DNA of 64,000 nt from Bacillota bacterium (GTDB lineage Bacteria; Bacillota; Clostridia; Acetivibrionales; DTU013): positions 12,811 through 76,810 of the forward strand of contig JAEZYU010000014.1 in the NCBI GenBank assembly GCA_023418915.1, read 5' to 3'. Both the position numbers and the translations under genes were made by a program. Positions 26,450 through 34,914 of this stretch are shown here, in pieces (position 1 is the stretch's first letter; the number at the start of each line of letters is the position of its first letter). Below the pieces are notes generated by a model. That model was not told where the DNA came from. It saw nothing but the letters and a program-made list of their open reading frames with translations, and did no database searches.

Positions 26450-27805
26450 TCACCCGATCTTATTCAATGCCTTTACTACTGAGCTGTATAATGACTGAGC
26501 TGCCTTCTGCCTGTACGACTCCTTCTGGAGGTTTGCCCTGTCTGTACTGTTCGACACAAAAGCAATTTCAGCGATGGCCGCCGGCATATATGTTTCCCTC
26601 AAAACAATCAGGTCTGGTCTGGACCTGACATTCAAGTCCTTGTTATTCAACGTTACCAATAGATCCTGCTGAATGATCTTCGCAAGCTCTCTTCCTGTAA
26701 AGCCTTTCTTTGTGGACGGGTAAAAAAGTGTCATTATCCCTTTTATGTCTTTTGAGCCTGCAGCATTATTGTGAATGCTGATAAACAGTTCTGCGCCAAG
26801 CATATTGGCAATGTATGCCCTCTCATAATTATCGACATTCGAATCATCCGATCTGATCATGTATGTGTCGATGCCTTTACCTTCCAGTAATGCATCCAGG
26901 CGCTTTGCTATATCAAGGTTCAGATCCTTCTCATACAGCTTTCCAAAGTAAGCTCCCGTGGCTGTACCACCATGGCCTGCATCGATCAGAACAAGTTTCC
27001 GATCCACATCAGAGGCTTTCGCTACTGTTATCGCTGTATTGCCTGAATCTCGTGTGTATATTAAATATTTGTTTCTGGACTGCCCTCTAAAAATCATAGA
27101 TGTTGTTCCATTCCAATTTTTCCTCACTTCAAATGATTTGAGATATTCATCGTCGATATCGAGGAATCCCTCTTCTAAATCTGCATTTTTTGAAGGAAAG
27201 GTCACTGTGTATACTGTTCCGGACTTGTCTAAGGAGGCGGTGTAAAGCGGCTTTAAATTTTTGGTGCCATTGGTGAGATTTGCTTTTTTTATCTCAAAGT
27301 ATACTCTGTCGTCATTATTGTTGTAGGTGATGTTCTTCAGACTATATCCGTTACCAGGCTTAGGGGTATCTTTATCCTGCCTGCCAGGCGTTTTACTTTC
27401 ATATACAAGGACTGTCAGACCGTTATCGGTTTCTTCCACCGAATAGTCATAGCCCGCTCTCATATCAAGTAAGACTCTTGCATTATCGCCATTGAACTGT
27501 GCATATCTGACTCTTTTTACATATCTGCCGCCCGCTTGCATCATACTTACTCTTTTAGGTGTCTTTATGTTTTTCAGATCGATCACGATCCTCAGCGGAT
27601 CTGTAAGCTCCATTGCTTCATAATCAGAAAACTCTGTTGCAGTGATGCTTATTTTCTCATATTCTGCTTCTTCATTGTAACTGATTTCGCCGAGCATGCC
27701 CACCTCATTTACAGCAGGCGTACTGTTTTGCGCATAGACGGTCAGACCTCCGGTGAATGTGATGGTAGAAATGATTGTCAGGAACACTGCAAGAAATTTT
27801 TTCAT
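26450..27805 (-). CDS. N-acetylmuramoyl-L-alanine amidase with AMIN domain
   Basis: 451 residues with a signal peptide (KKFLAVFLTIISTITFTGG). An AMIN domain (about 35-130, with LTDPLRIVIDLKNIK and VKRVRYAQF) targets the enzyme to the envelope; a second beta-rich AMIN-like region follows at about 150-255. The catalytic amidase_3 domain (about 268-450) has the zinc-site motifs LIDAGHGG, Glu in LYEKDLNLDIAKRL, ISIHNNA and the catalytic Glu in AIAEIAFVSN. It cuts the bond between MurNAc and L-Ala in peptidoglycan. The start has GAGGGG upstream. An inverted repeat 59 nt before the start may be a regulatory site. Confidence 0.95.
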   Translation of the reverse strand: MKKFLAVFLTIISTITFTGGLTVYAQNSTPAVNEVGMLGEISYNEEAEYEKISITATEFSDYEAMELTDPLRIVIDLKNIKTPKRVSMMQAGGRYVKRVRYAQFNGDNARVLLDMRAGYDYSVEETDNGLTVLVYESKTPGRQDKDTPKPGNGYSLKNITYNNNDDRVYFEIKKANLTNGTKNLKPLYTASLDKSGTVYTVTFPSKNADLEEGFLDIDDEYLKSFEVRKNWNGTTSMIFRGQSRNKYLIYTRDSGNTAITVAKASDVDRKLVLIDAGHGGTATGAYFGKLYEKDLNLDIAKRLDALLEGKGIDTYMIRSDDSNVDNYERAYIANMLGAELFISIHNNAAGSKDIKGIMTLFYPSTKKGFTGRELAKIIQQDLLVTLNNKDLNVRSRPDLIVLRETYMPAAIAEIAFVSNSTDRANLQKESYRQKAAQSLYSSVVKALNKIG

Positions 27806-27863
27806 AATGACCCCTCGTTCGAATTTTCGTTAGTTTTGCTGCCTGGATCAGCAGACACAGAAT

Positions 27864-27898
27864 GTTAACCTTATAAAATAACCTGTATATAGGTTAAC
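27864..27898 (-). promoter_or_regulatory. Inverted repeat GTTAACCT/AGGTTAAC before the amidase gene
   Basis: GTTAACCT at 27864-27871 and its exact complement at 27891-27898, with a further AACCT between them at 27879-27883 and a TATAAAAT/TATAT-rich centre. Its position 60-95 nt before the start suggests an operator overlapping a promoter. Confidence 0.4.
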
Positions 27899-27996
27899 AT
27901 AATATCCGACAAGTTTGGGCATTTTTCCACAATATTAATCTTTATTTAACTAAATTGTAATATTAGTGAACAGCAGATCTTATGCAGACTCACAGG

Positions 27997-28461
27997 TTAA
28001 TACGCTGCAGATTCTTCGAGAACTACTTTATCTCCATCAATATAAATAAAGTAATCCATAGGAATAGCCGGTCCACCTCCATCATCGTGAAGGTAGATCT
28101 GCTTTCTGACCATGTCTTTATCAGCCTTTTCGATTATTTGGGGATCAAGAAGAGGTCTTAACGAATAGATTGTTTTGCTGTATACTTTCTTACCATCCAA
28201 ATATAGCTTAATCTTATTTGAGTGGTATTCCGCATCGCAGGTATTTGGGATGTAATGAAAACTATATTGGTTTACCAACTTAATACTCTCTTTTTCACCA
28301 TCTGCATCCATATCCTCAACAAATTCATACGCTTTTTCACCTTCGGCACCTTTTACATATGGTGAGCCTATTTGCTTCAATATACAAATGCCTGCTAATA
28401 ATAAAATGATAATTACAGAAAAAAAGATGATTACCACTCTGATTATTTTATTCTTTTTCAT
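27997..28461 (-). CDS. Membrane-anchored hypothetical protein (154 aa)
   Basis: Start ATG at 28461 with GGAGG 9 nt before it; the longer frame from 28539 has no site. The product is MKKNKIIRVVII plus a hydrophobic anchor (residues 7-30), then an extracellular domain of about 120 residues. It contains FVEDMDADGEKESIKLVNQY, an aspartate-rich calcium-loop-like motif, and YLDGKKVYSKTIYSL and IYLHDDGGG. This pattern resembles small secreted proteins of the VCBS-like/hypothetical group; no function known. It lies about 180 nt after ruvB on the same strand and may be expressed separately. Confidence 0.6.
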   Translation of the reverse strand: MKKNKIIRVVIIFFSVIIILLLAGICILKQIGSPYVKGAEGEKAYEFVEDMDADGEKESIKLVNQYSFHYIPNTCDAEYHSNKIKLYLDGKKVYSKTIYSLRPLLDPQIIEKADKDMVRKQIYLHDDGGGPAIPMDYFIYIDGDKVVLEESAAY

Positions 28462-28643
28462 AAACAATAACCTCCACATGCTGCTATTTGAGGTCGTTGC
28501 TTCATTCAAATGTACGCCATAGAAAAACTCTATAAACATTGCCTAAGCAGCATTGATTCTTTGGAAGTACAATGACAGTATACATCGTCTTTACCCGAAC
28601 AGTAATTTCCAAACCACTCTCATAACGGATAATACAACGGGGC

Positions 28644-29675
28644 TCAGTCGAGCTTGATCTCCTCCTGCTCATACCAGTCGCCCTTCATTTTCATACCAAG
28701 ATGATCATAAGCAAGCTTTGTGGTCATCCTGCCTCTCGGTGTCTTGTTGATGAAACCGAGCTGCAGAAGATATGGCTCATAGACATCCTCTATCGTATCG
28801 GGTTCCTCTCCGATGCAGGCTGCAAGAGTATCAAGACCTACCGGCCCGCCTGCAAATTTCTCAATGATGCTTGTGAGCATATTCCTGTCTGTACTGTCGA
28901 GACCGATAGCATCTACTTCAAGGGCGTTGAGTGCCATATATGCCGTATCTTTATCGATAACGCCGGCGGCTTTTACCTGAGCGAAATCACGTACTCTCTT
29001 TAAAAGCCTGTTCGCTATTCTTGGCGTTCCTCTTGATCTTTTTGCGATCTCTGCCGCACCCCTGTCATCAATCTCTATGTTCAATATAGACGCAGAACGC
29101 TTTACAATAAGACTTAGTTCATCATTATTATACATTTCAAGGCGATTGATAACACCAAACCTGTCCCGCAGCGGCGATGTCAGCAACCCTGCTCTTGTGG
29201 TGGCTCCCACAAGAGTGAATTTGGGCAGATCGAGCCTGATGGAACGTGCGCTCGGTCCCTTGCCTATGATTATATCCAGCGCATAGTCCTCCATGGCAGG
29301 ATAAAGGATCTCTTCGACACTCCTGTTCAAACGGTGTATCTCATCAATGAACAAGACATCGAAGCTTCCCAGATTAGTGAGTATGGCAGCCAGATCGCCA
29401 GGCTTCTCAATGGCAGGGCCGGAGGTTATTCGAAGGTTCACCCCGAGCTCCGAGGCTATGATCCCGGCCAGTGTAGTCTTGCCCAATCCGGGCGGGCCGT
29501 AGAGCAGCACATGGTCCAGTGCTTCGTTGCGCCTTTTAGCAGCTTCTATAAAAACCTTCAGATTTTCCTTGACCTTTGTCTGCCCAATATACTCATTCAG
29601 CCTTCTCGGCCGCAGACTGGTTTCATCGATATCCTCGCCGACGGCGTTCGCCTCAATCAGTCTTTCTTCGTCCAT
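28644..29675 (-). CDS. ruvB: Holliday junction branch migration helicase RuvB
   Basis: 343 residues from the ATG at 29675 behind GGGGGAAGG; an ATG at 29711 lacks a site. RuvB is the hexameric AAA+ motor that drives branch migration with RuvA. Motifs: RPRRLNEYIGQ, Walker A LLYGPPGLGKTTLAG, Walker B VLFIDEIHRL, sensor VGATTRAGLL, arginine finger region PLRDRFG, and the C-terminal winged helix with TPRGRMTTKLAY. It is downstream of ruvA in a ruvC-ruvA-ruvB order. Confidence 0.98.
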   Translation of the reverse strand: MDEERLIEANAVGEDIDETSLRPRRLNEYIGQTKVKENLKVFIEAAKRRNEALDHVLLYGPPGLGKTTLAGIIASELGVNLRITSGPAIEKPGDLAAILTNLGSFDVLFIDEIHRLNRSVEEILYPAMEDYALDIIIGKGPSARSIRLDLPKFTLVGATTRAGLLTSPLRDRFGVINRLEMYNNDELSLIVKRSASILNIEIDDRGAAEIAKRSRGTPRIANRLLKRVRDFAQVKAAGVIDKDTAYMALNALEVDAIGLDSTDRNMLTSIIEKFAGGPVGLDTLAACIGEEPDTIEDVYEPYLLQLGFINKTPRGRMTTKLAYDHLGMKMKGDWYEQEEIKLD

Positions 29676-29711
29676 TATCCTTCCCCCGTAATCGTGTCTG
29701 ATATGATCCAT

Positions 29712-29874
29712 TCAAGCATACACACTTTCATATATGCCTGTGATTATTCTTCTCTCGGCCTTTACTCATATATCTTTGCTCATAGCCTTGTTCATATGTC
29801 TTTACTTAATATCTTTGCTCATGTGCCTTCGTCCATATGTCCTTGTTCAGCCTCGAACAAGCATCAGGCACTGC
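29712..29874. repeat. Degenerate short repeats between ruvA and ruvB
   Basis: Loosely repeated units of about 20-25 bp with core tcatatgtctttgctcat (near 29761-29850). They separate ruvA from ruvB, which in most genomes are adjacent or overlapping. Confidence 0.45.
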
Positions 29875-30480
29875 CTATCTCACAAGTCCCTTCAGAGCAT
29901 TCCTGATGATCGTTTCAAGGTCCAGATCATCCGAATATACAGCAGCTACCGCCTTACTTGCTTCCACCTGTGAGTAACCAAGTACCATCAGAGCGCTGAT
30001 GGCTTCTGATGTCCTGGAGCCTTCCTTCTCTGCTGAAGCGATATCCAATGCCGCTCCTGTATTAACGGCAAGCTGTTCCTTTTTGATCTTGTCCTTGAGC
30101 TCCAATATTATCCTTTGAGCCATTTTTGCGCCTACGCCTTGCGCTCTGGTCAGCGTCTTTGCATCATCTGTGATAACGGCAAGGCTGAATTTGGAGGGTG
30201 AAACAGCAGATAAAAGCGACAATGCGACTTTGGGACCCACCCCCGAGACACTGAGCAGCAATTCGAATGCTGACAATTCTTCATGTGTGGCAAAGCCGTA
30301 CAGGCTCATTGCATCCTCTCTCACGTGCAGATGCGTGTATGCCTTGAATTCATTACCCGGCTGACCCGCCGCCTCTAGTGTTGTCAATGTAGTGAATATT
30401 CTGTAACCAATACCGCCCGCTTCAATGATTACATAGTCGTTTCCTCTTGATTCCAGCCTACCTTTTATGTATGCGTACAT
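29875..30480 (-). CDS. ruvA: Holliday junction recognition protein RuvA
   Basis: 201 residues, the normal length. N-terminal OB domain (MYAYIKGRLESRGNDYVIIE), two helix-hairpin-helix motifs (LLSVSGVGPKVALSLLS and LTRAQGVGAKMAQRIILELKDK), a flexible linker, and the C-terminal three-helix domain (SEAISALMVLGYSQVEASKAV) that contacts RuvB. RuvA tetramers bind four-way junctions and load RuvB. The ruvA start lies 306 nt after ruvC, with two copies of a small dispersed repeat between them. Confidence 0.97.
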   Translation of the reverse strand: MYAYIKGRLESRGNDYVIIEAGGIGYRIFTTLTTLEAAGQPGNEFKAYTHLHVREDAMSLYGFATHEELSAFELLLSVSGVGPKVALSLLSAVSPSKFSLAVITDDAKTLTRAQGVGAKMAQRIILELKDKIKKEQLAVNTGAALDIASAEKEGSRTSEAISALMVLGYSQVEASKAVAAVYSDDLDLETIIRNALKGLVR

Positions 30481-30786
30481 ATTGCCTCCATCGATCCCTC
30501 TTTAAATTTGCATATTTCATTTTTTGATAAAGCTTTCTTATTTTGGACTGATTCTATTATGCTTTTTATTCTTGAACTAAGGTGTCTATGCATTCTTAGT
30601 GATATTGATTTGGCCCTATCTACTACCCTATCTATACTCCATCTATCAGATACGCCACTTTACACTATCCATTTACTTCAGATAGTGTTTTGCACCGTTT
30701 TTCATAAGCTACTTTACACTATCATCAGATGCAGACTCATCGTCTGGCCATTATGCTTATCTGTATCGCTGTCTTCCTGTAATGGG
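30481..30786. other. ruvC-ruvA spacer with dispersed small elements
   Basis: No gene. Holds a complete 43-bp element (30681-30723) bounded by GATAGTGT and ACACTATC and a partial second copy (30649-30669). The rest is T-rich on the plus strand. Confidence 0.5.
30681..30723 (-). repeat. 43-bp dispersed element, copy in the ruvC-ruvA spacer
   Basis: Minus strand: GATAGTGTAAAGTAGC, TATGAAAAACG, ending ACACTATC. Related copies at 50963-51004 and 52770-52812. Could be a miniature inverted-repeat element related to IS256-type ends or a conserved regulatory site. Confidence 0.6.
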
Positions 30787-31284
30787 TCATCGCTGCCTGA
30801 TGCCTATGCCTGACAGTTTGCATGAGTGACCGTGACATATGGCGATCGCCAGAGCGTCTGCCGTATCATCAGGCTTCGGTATCTCCGACAGATTCAGTAT
30901 GACCTTCACCATTTGCTGCACCTGCACTTTTTCAGCCCGGCCGTAGCCAACTACCGCCTGCTTTACCTGCAGCGGTGTGTATTCGAATACCTCTGTCCCG
31001 GATCTGGCGGCCGCAGTAAGTGCAATCCCTCTTCCATGAGCTGCCATTATGGCTGTTTTTATATTTTTATTGAAAAACAATTCTTCCACTGCTATCGCAT
31101 CCGGCCTGAATGTTCGAATTATCTCGCCGAGCTCGTCATCAAGCTTCAAAAGCCTTTCGGCAAACGGCTCTCCGGCCTTCGTCAGCACCGCTCCGTACTC
31201 TATGGGCGAAAATTTGTTCCCCTCGTATTTTACTATACCATACCCCGTGATTGCAAATCCAGGATCAATCCCCATAATAATCAT
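30787..31284 (-). CDS. ruvC: Holliday junction endonuclease RuvC
   Basis: 165 residues from the ATG at 31284, with AGGTGG 6 nt upstream; the ATG at 31422 would add 46 implausible residues. RuvC resolves Holliday junctions by paired nicks. The four acidic residues are visible: Asp in IMGIDPGFAITGYG, Glu in AVEELFFNKN, and the C-terminal DDTADALAIAICH pair. YTPLQVKQAVVGYGRAEK is another family motif. It is divergent from argG with 183 nt between starts and heads the ruvC-ruvA-ruvB series. Confidence 0.97.
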   Translation of the reverse strand: MIIMGIDPGFAITGYGIVKYEGNKFSPIEYGAVLTKAGEPFAERLLKLDDELGEIIRTFRPDAIAVEELFFNKNIKTAIMAAHGRGIALTAAARSGTEVFEYTPLQVKQAVVGYGRAEKVQVQQMVKVILNLSEIPKPDDTADALAIAICHGHSCKLSGIGIRQR

Positions 31285-31316
31285 ATAAAACCACCTGTGA
31301 ATATTTATAATTCTTG

Positions 31317-31345
31317 TTGCATAATTATGCATAGTGTTGTATAAT
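31317..31345 (+). promoter_or_regulatory. argG promoter with an ARG-box-like palindrome
   Basis: TTGCAT (31317-31322), a 17-nt spacer and TATAAT (31340-31345) preceded by TG, close to the sigma-A consensus. The perfect palindrome TGCATAATTATGCA (31318-31331) overlaps the -35 box and spacer and fits the ArgR/AhrC box form TGnATwwwwATnCA. Repression of argG by arginine is the natural inference. Confidence 0.75.
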
Positions 31346-31467
31346 CTTTGCAGGATGATTAAAATAATACTGTAAAGGATGTATAAAGCAGCATGTTGAT
31401 TTCTGCATGTTGATTTCTGCATACATCACTACAGCTAATATTCTAGCATAGTTACGGAGGAATTGAC

Positions 31468-32679
31468 ATGAGCCAGAAGGAAAAAGTAGTACTAGCCTAT
31501 TCGGGTGGTTTGGACACATCCATCATCATACCATGGCTGAAAGAAAACTATGACTACGAGGTCATAGCAGTAGCCGGCGATGTGGGACAGGGCGAGGAGC
31601 TCTCACCGCTGAATGAAAAAGCGATAAAAACCGGTGCGAGTAAAATATATATCGAAGATCTCAAAGAGGAGTTCATAACCGATTTTATATACCCCACCAT
31701 CAAGGCGCACGCAATATATGAAGGCAAATACCTGCTGGGCACATCCTTTGCAAGACCGGTCATAGCAAAGCGATTGGTGGAGATAGCTCTCAAGGAGGGT
31801 GCAACAGCCATTTGCCATGGTGCGACAGGAAAAGGAAACGATCAGGTCAGGTTTGAGCTGACCGTTAAGGCCCTGGCACCCCAGCTAAAAATAATCGCTC
31901 CCTGGAGGATATGGGATATCAAATCCAGAGAAGACGCTATCGATTATGCACAGGCAAGGAACATACCGATCCCGGTATCGAAAAAGGACAACTACAGTAT
32001 GGACAGAAATCTCTGGCATCTGAGTCATGAGGGCTCAGACCTTGAGGATCCATGGAACGAGCCGCAGTACGACAAGCTGCTCAAGCTCATGGTATCTCCA
32101 GAAAAAGCGCCTGACAAGCCGGCATATGTCGAGATATATTTCGAGGAGGGTATTCCGAAAAAAGTAAATGGGAAGGAATACTCACCGATTGAACTGATCG
32201 ATGTTCTCAACAAACTGGGCGGCGAAAACGGCGTCGGCATCGTCGATATGGTAGAAAACAGGCTCGTGGGTATGAAGTCAAGAGGTGTTTACGAAACACC
32301 CGGCGGAACCATACTTTACGCGGCTCACAGGGAACTCGAGCTGCTCTGCCTTGACAGAGATACACTGCATTACAAGGACATCATAGCCCAGAGGTTTGCA
32401 GAGCTGGTTTACTTCGGACAGTGGTATACTCCATTGAGAGAAGCATTGTCTGCATTTGTTGACAGCACACAGAAAACAGTGACCGGCACAGTGCGCATGA
32501 AGCTTTATAAAGGCAATTGTATGCCCGCAGGAGCCCAGTCTCCATATTCACTGTACAGCGAAGAGCTCTCCACATTCGGCAGAGATGAGGTTTACAACCA
32601 GAAGGACGCAGAAGGCTTCATAAATCTGTTTGGCCTGCCGATGAAGGTCAACGCACTGGTGATGAAGGACAAGAAATAA
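31468..32679 (+). CDS. argG: Argininosuccinate synthase
   Basis: 403 residues, the usual length. ATG at 31468 with GGAGG 7 nt before. The enzyme joins citrulline and aspartate with ATP cleavage to AMP. Motifs: PP-loop VVLAYSGGLDTSIIIPWL, YLLGTSFARPVIAKR, AICHGATGKGNDQVRFE, and DYAQARNIPIPV. The leader of about 120 nt holds a direct repeat (tgcatgttgatttc twice) between the promoter and the gene. argH follows after a terminator, so argG and argH may be separate transcripts or be joined by read-through. Confidence 0.98.
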   Translation: MSQKEKVVLAYSGGLDTSIIIPWLKENYDYEVIAVAGDVGQGEELSPLNEKAIKTGASKIYIEDLKEEFITDFIYPTIKAHAIYEGKYLLGTSFARPVIAKRLVEIALKEGATAICHGATGKGNDQVRFELTVKALAPQLKIIAPWRIWDIKSREDAIDYAQARNIPIPVSKKDNYSMDRNLWHLSHEGSDLEDPWNEPQYDKLLKLMVSPEKAPDKPAYVEIYFEEGIPKKVNGKEYSPIELIDVLNKLGGENGVGIVDMVENRLVGMKSRGVYETPGGTILYAAHRELELLCLDRDTLHYKDIIAQRFAELVYFGQWYTPLREALSAFVDSTQKTVTGTVRMKLYKGNCMPAGAQSPYSLYSEELSTFGRDEVYNQKDAEGFINLFGLPMKVNALVMKDKK

Positions 32680-32693
32680 CCGGATAAGCGGAT

Positions 32694-32739
32694 AAGCGAG
32701 TATTGTCACTGTCACAGGCAGCGGCAAGCTCGCTTTTTT
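32694..32739 (+). terminator. Terminator between argG and argH
   Basis: AAGCGAG pairs with CTCGCTT across a 28-nt loop holding GTCACTGTCAC; followed by six T. Confidence 0.6.
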
Positions 32740-32767
32740 GTAAACGATCTGTGGTTTGTTGTAAAAT
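32738..32767 (+). promoter_or_regulatory. Possible argH promoter
   Basis: TTGTAA, an 18-nt spacer and TAAAAT, 29 nt before the argH start. Weak match, supported mainly by the terminator just upstream. Confidence 0.3.
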
Positions 32768-32795
32768 ATAAAATAAAGAAAAAGAGGAATGTTAT

Positions 32796-34187
32796 ATGAA
32801 ACTCTGGGGAGGCAGATTTACTGCAGGAACAGATAAAGCGGTGGATGATTTCCACTCATCCATACGTTTTGATTCAAGGATGTTCAGACAGGATATCAAT
32901 GGCAGTATTGCTCATGCTGAAATGCTCAGCAAGTGTGGTATAATTCCTGCCGCCGATGCCAAAACGATTTGTAAAACACTAAACGATATACTCCAAGACA
33001 TAGAAAACGGACAAGTACAGTTCGAAGTGGATGCTGAAGATATTCATATGAACATCGAGAAAATACTTATCGAACGTATAGGTGACACGGGCAAAAAGCT
33101 GCATACGGGAAGGAGCCGCAATGATCAGGTGGCTCTTGATATCCGCATGTATCTGAAGGATGAGATCCGGGAGATAAAGAGCATGCTTTACGATCTTCTT
33201 AAAGCATTGTTAGACATCTCACAGAACAACCTCGACACAATAATGCCGGGATACACACATCTTCAGCGGGCACAGCCGATAACACTGGCACACCACATGA
33301 TGGCATACTTCCAGATGTTCAGGCGTGATATAGAAAGGCTTGACGACTGCTTCGTCCGTATGGATGTAATGCCGCTTGGGTCGGGTGCGCTGGCAGGTAC
33401 GACATATCCTCTGGACAGGGAATTTGTTGCTGAAAAACTCAATTTTTCAGATATTACCAAAAACAGTCTGGACGGTGTCAGTGACAGGGATTTCGCCATC
33501 GAGCTCGCATCCTGCCTGTCAATAGTAATGATGCATCTGAGTCGAATCAGCGAGGAATTGATACTGTGGTCATCTCAAGAATTCTCATTTGTTGAGATGG
33601 ATGATGCCTTCAGTACAGGCAGCAGCATTATGCCTCAAAAGAAGAATCCCGATGTGGCTGAGCTTGTTAGAGGAAAAACCGGACGTGTCTACGGCTCTCT
33701 AATGACGCTGCTGACAGTGATGAAATCACTGCCGCTGGCATACAACAAAGATATGCAGGAGGATAAGGAAGCCATTTTTGATGCTGTTGACACCGTCAAA
33801 GCGTGCCTGCCTGTATTCACAAAGATGCTTACTTCGATGGAAGTAAAAAAGGAAAGCATGTACAAGGCTGCCGCCGGCGGGTTTACCAATGCCACAGATG
33901 TTGCGGATTACCTGGCAAAAAAGGGTGTTCCCTTCCGCAGTGCTCATGAAATAATCGGCAAAATGGTGCTATACTGTATAAACAACGACAAGTCCATCAA
34001 TGAATTGACAATGGATGAATTAAAGGAGTTTTCACCTAAAATAGAAAATGATGTCTATACCGAGATAAGCCTTGAAAAATGTGTTTCCGGCCGTAAGCTT
34101 CCAGGAGGTCCTGCTGCTGAAAGTGTAATTGCAGCAATTGAAAATGGCCTGAGGTTTATCAGCCGGAGGGACGGTTCTGCCGTCTGA
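32796..34187 (+). CDS. argH: Argininosuccinate lyase
   Basis: 463 residues. Splits argininosuccinate into arginine and fumarate, the last step of arginine synthesis. Fumarase/aspartase superfamily motifs: KLWGGRFTAGTDKAVDDF at the start, HTGRSRNDQVALDIRMYL, TIMPGYTHLQRAQPITLAHH and the signature SSIMPQKKNPDVAELVRGK with the catalytic serine loop. The ribosome site is AGAGG. The last codons (RRDGSAV) lie in the first of two copies of a 30-bp repeat that continues past the stop; the C-terminus may therefore have been changed by repeat growth. Confidence 0.98.
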   Translation: MKLWGGRFTAGTDKAVDDFHSSIRFDSRMFRQDINGSIAHAEMLSKCGIIPAADAKTICKTLNDILQDIENGQVQFEVDAEDIHMNIEKILIERIGDTGKKLHTGRSRNDQVALDIRMYLKDEIREIKSMLYDLLKALLDISQNNLDTIMPGYTHLQRAQPITLAHHMMAYFQMFRRDIERLDDCFVRMDVMPLGSGALAGTTYPLDREFVAEKLNFSDITKNSLDGVSDRDFAIELASCLSIVMMHLSRISEELILWSSQEFSFVEMDDAFSTGSSIMPQKKNPDVAELVRGKTGRVYGSLMTLLTVMKSLPLAYNKDMQEDKEAIFDAVDTVKACLPVFTKMLTSMEVKKESMYKAAAGGFTNATDVADYLAKKGVPFRSAHEIIGKMVLYCINNDKSINELTMDELKEFSPKIENDVYTEISLEKCVSGRKLPGGPAAESVIAAIENGLRFISRRDGSAV

Positions 34188-34225
34188 TCATGCAAAGGGA
34201 CGGTTCTGCCGTCTGATCATGCAAA
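34168..34225 (+). repeat. 30-bp direct repeat spanning the argH stop codon
   Basis: Two identical copies beginning gggacggttctgccgtctga at 34168 and 34198, with a third partial start at 34227. The argH TGA lies in copy 1. GGGACGGTTCT motifs are known as dispersed repeats in clostridial relatives. Confidence 0.8.
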
Positions 34226-34266
34226 GGGACAACAGCCTGATCATTCAGAAACGCCTGCAAAAGTAC

Positions 34267-34313
34267 GGGATGATGCTTTTAGCCGTAAAGGCAAAACATC
34301 ATCCCGCATTTTT
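34267..34313 (+). terminator. Terminator after argH
   Basis: GGGATGATG pairs with CATCATCCC, with inner TTTT/AAAA pairing, followed by GCATTTTT. Confidence 0.8.
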
Positions 34314-34322
34314 CGTTTCAAT

Positions 34323-34344
34323 AAAAAAACCCGGTGTCACCGGG
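34323..34344 (-). terminator. Terminator after the 119-aa gene
   Basis: Minus strand CCCGGTG/CACCGGG hairpin followed by seven T. Back to back with the argH terminator. Confidence 0.8.
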
Positions 34345-34359
34345 CTCGCGTATCTGGAT

Positions 34360-34719
34360 TTATCTCTGTTTGACCTTCTTGTCGAGGGCCCTACCCAGAC
34401 TGTACCACGAGTCCCGCAGCTTGAATCTCAATTCTTCATCAACTGTACGTTCAATGACATCATTAAGGTTGCGTCTCATTTCAATATAGTCGATCAAAAC
34501 AAATTCTTCCTTGATCAGCAGCTCTTCCATTTCGCTGATCCAGTTTGTAATGTGATCTCTCCCGATAAAATCATTCTCCGGAAGCTTCTTCTTCAGGTGC
34601 GCTACTACGAGCTTTGCCGCTTTGCGCTTCACATCATTATCCGTCTGAACCTTCTTAACAGTTTTCTTTTCTTTGACAACCGATTCCTTCAAAGCTTTTT
34701 CCTTCTTTTGAACCGCCAT
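34360..34719 (-). CDS. Hypothetical basic/helical cytoplasmic protein (119 aa)
   Basis: Start ATG at 34719 with GGGGAGTG well placed, and a good terminator after the stop, so I take it as a real gene. The first 35 residues are lysine-rich (KKEKALKESVVKEKKTVKK); the rest is predicted mainly helical, with HITNWISEMEELLIKEEFVLIDYIEMR cut here by length: key segments are RDHITNWISEME and VLIDYIEMRRNL. No membrane segment or known domain. It lies 195 nt downstream of sbcC on the same strand and may be the last gene of that transcript. Confidence 0.6.
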   Translation of the reverse strand: MAVQKKEKALKESVVKEKKTVKKVQTDNDVKRKAAKLVVAHLKKKLPENDFIGRDHITNWISEMEELLIKEEFVLIDYIEMRRNLNDVIERTVDEELRFKLRDSWYSLGRALDKKVKQR

Positions 34720-34914
34720 TAAATCACTCCCCTATTGCTTATTTGTATATCATCTGCACTTTTCTAAATAATGACGATAAGCTTAAGCTGACATTACAAT
34801 TATATAATAATATGGTTATAATTGCAAACTTTATACCTGCGGCAGTCAGCTTCTGTCCAGACTGCCCGGACTTTTATTACGGTTGTGCTGTTTCTTGGCT
34901 GCACGACATCCCAA

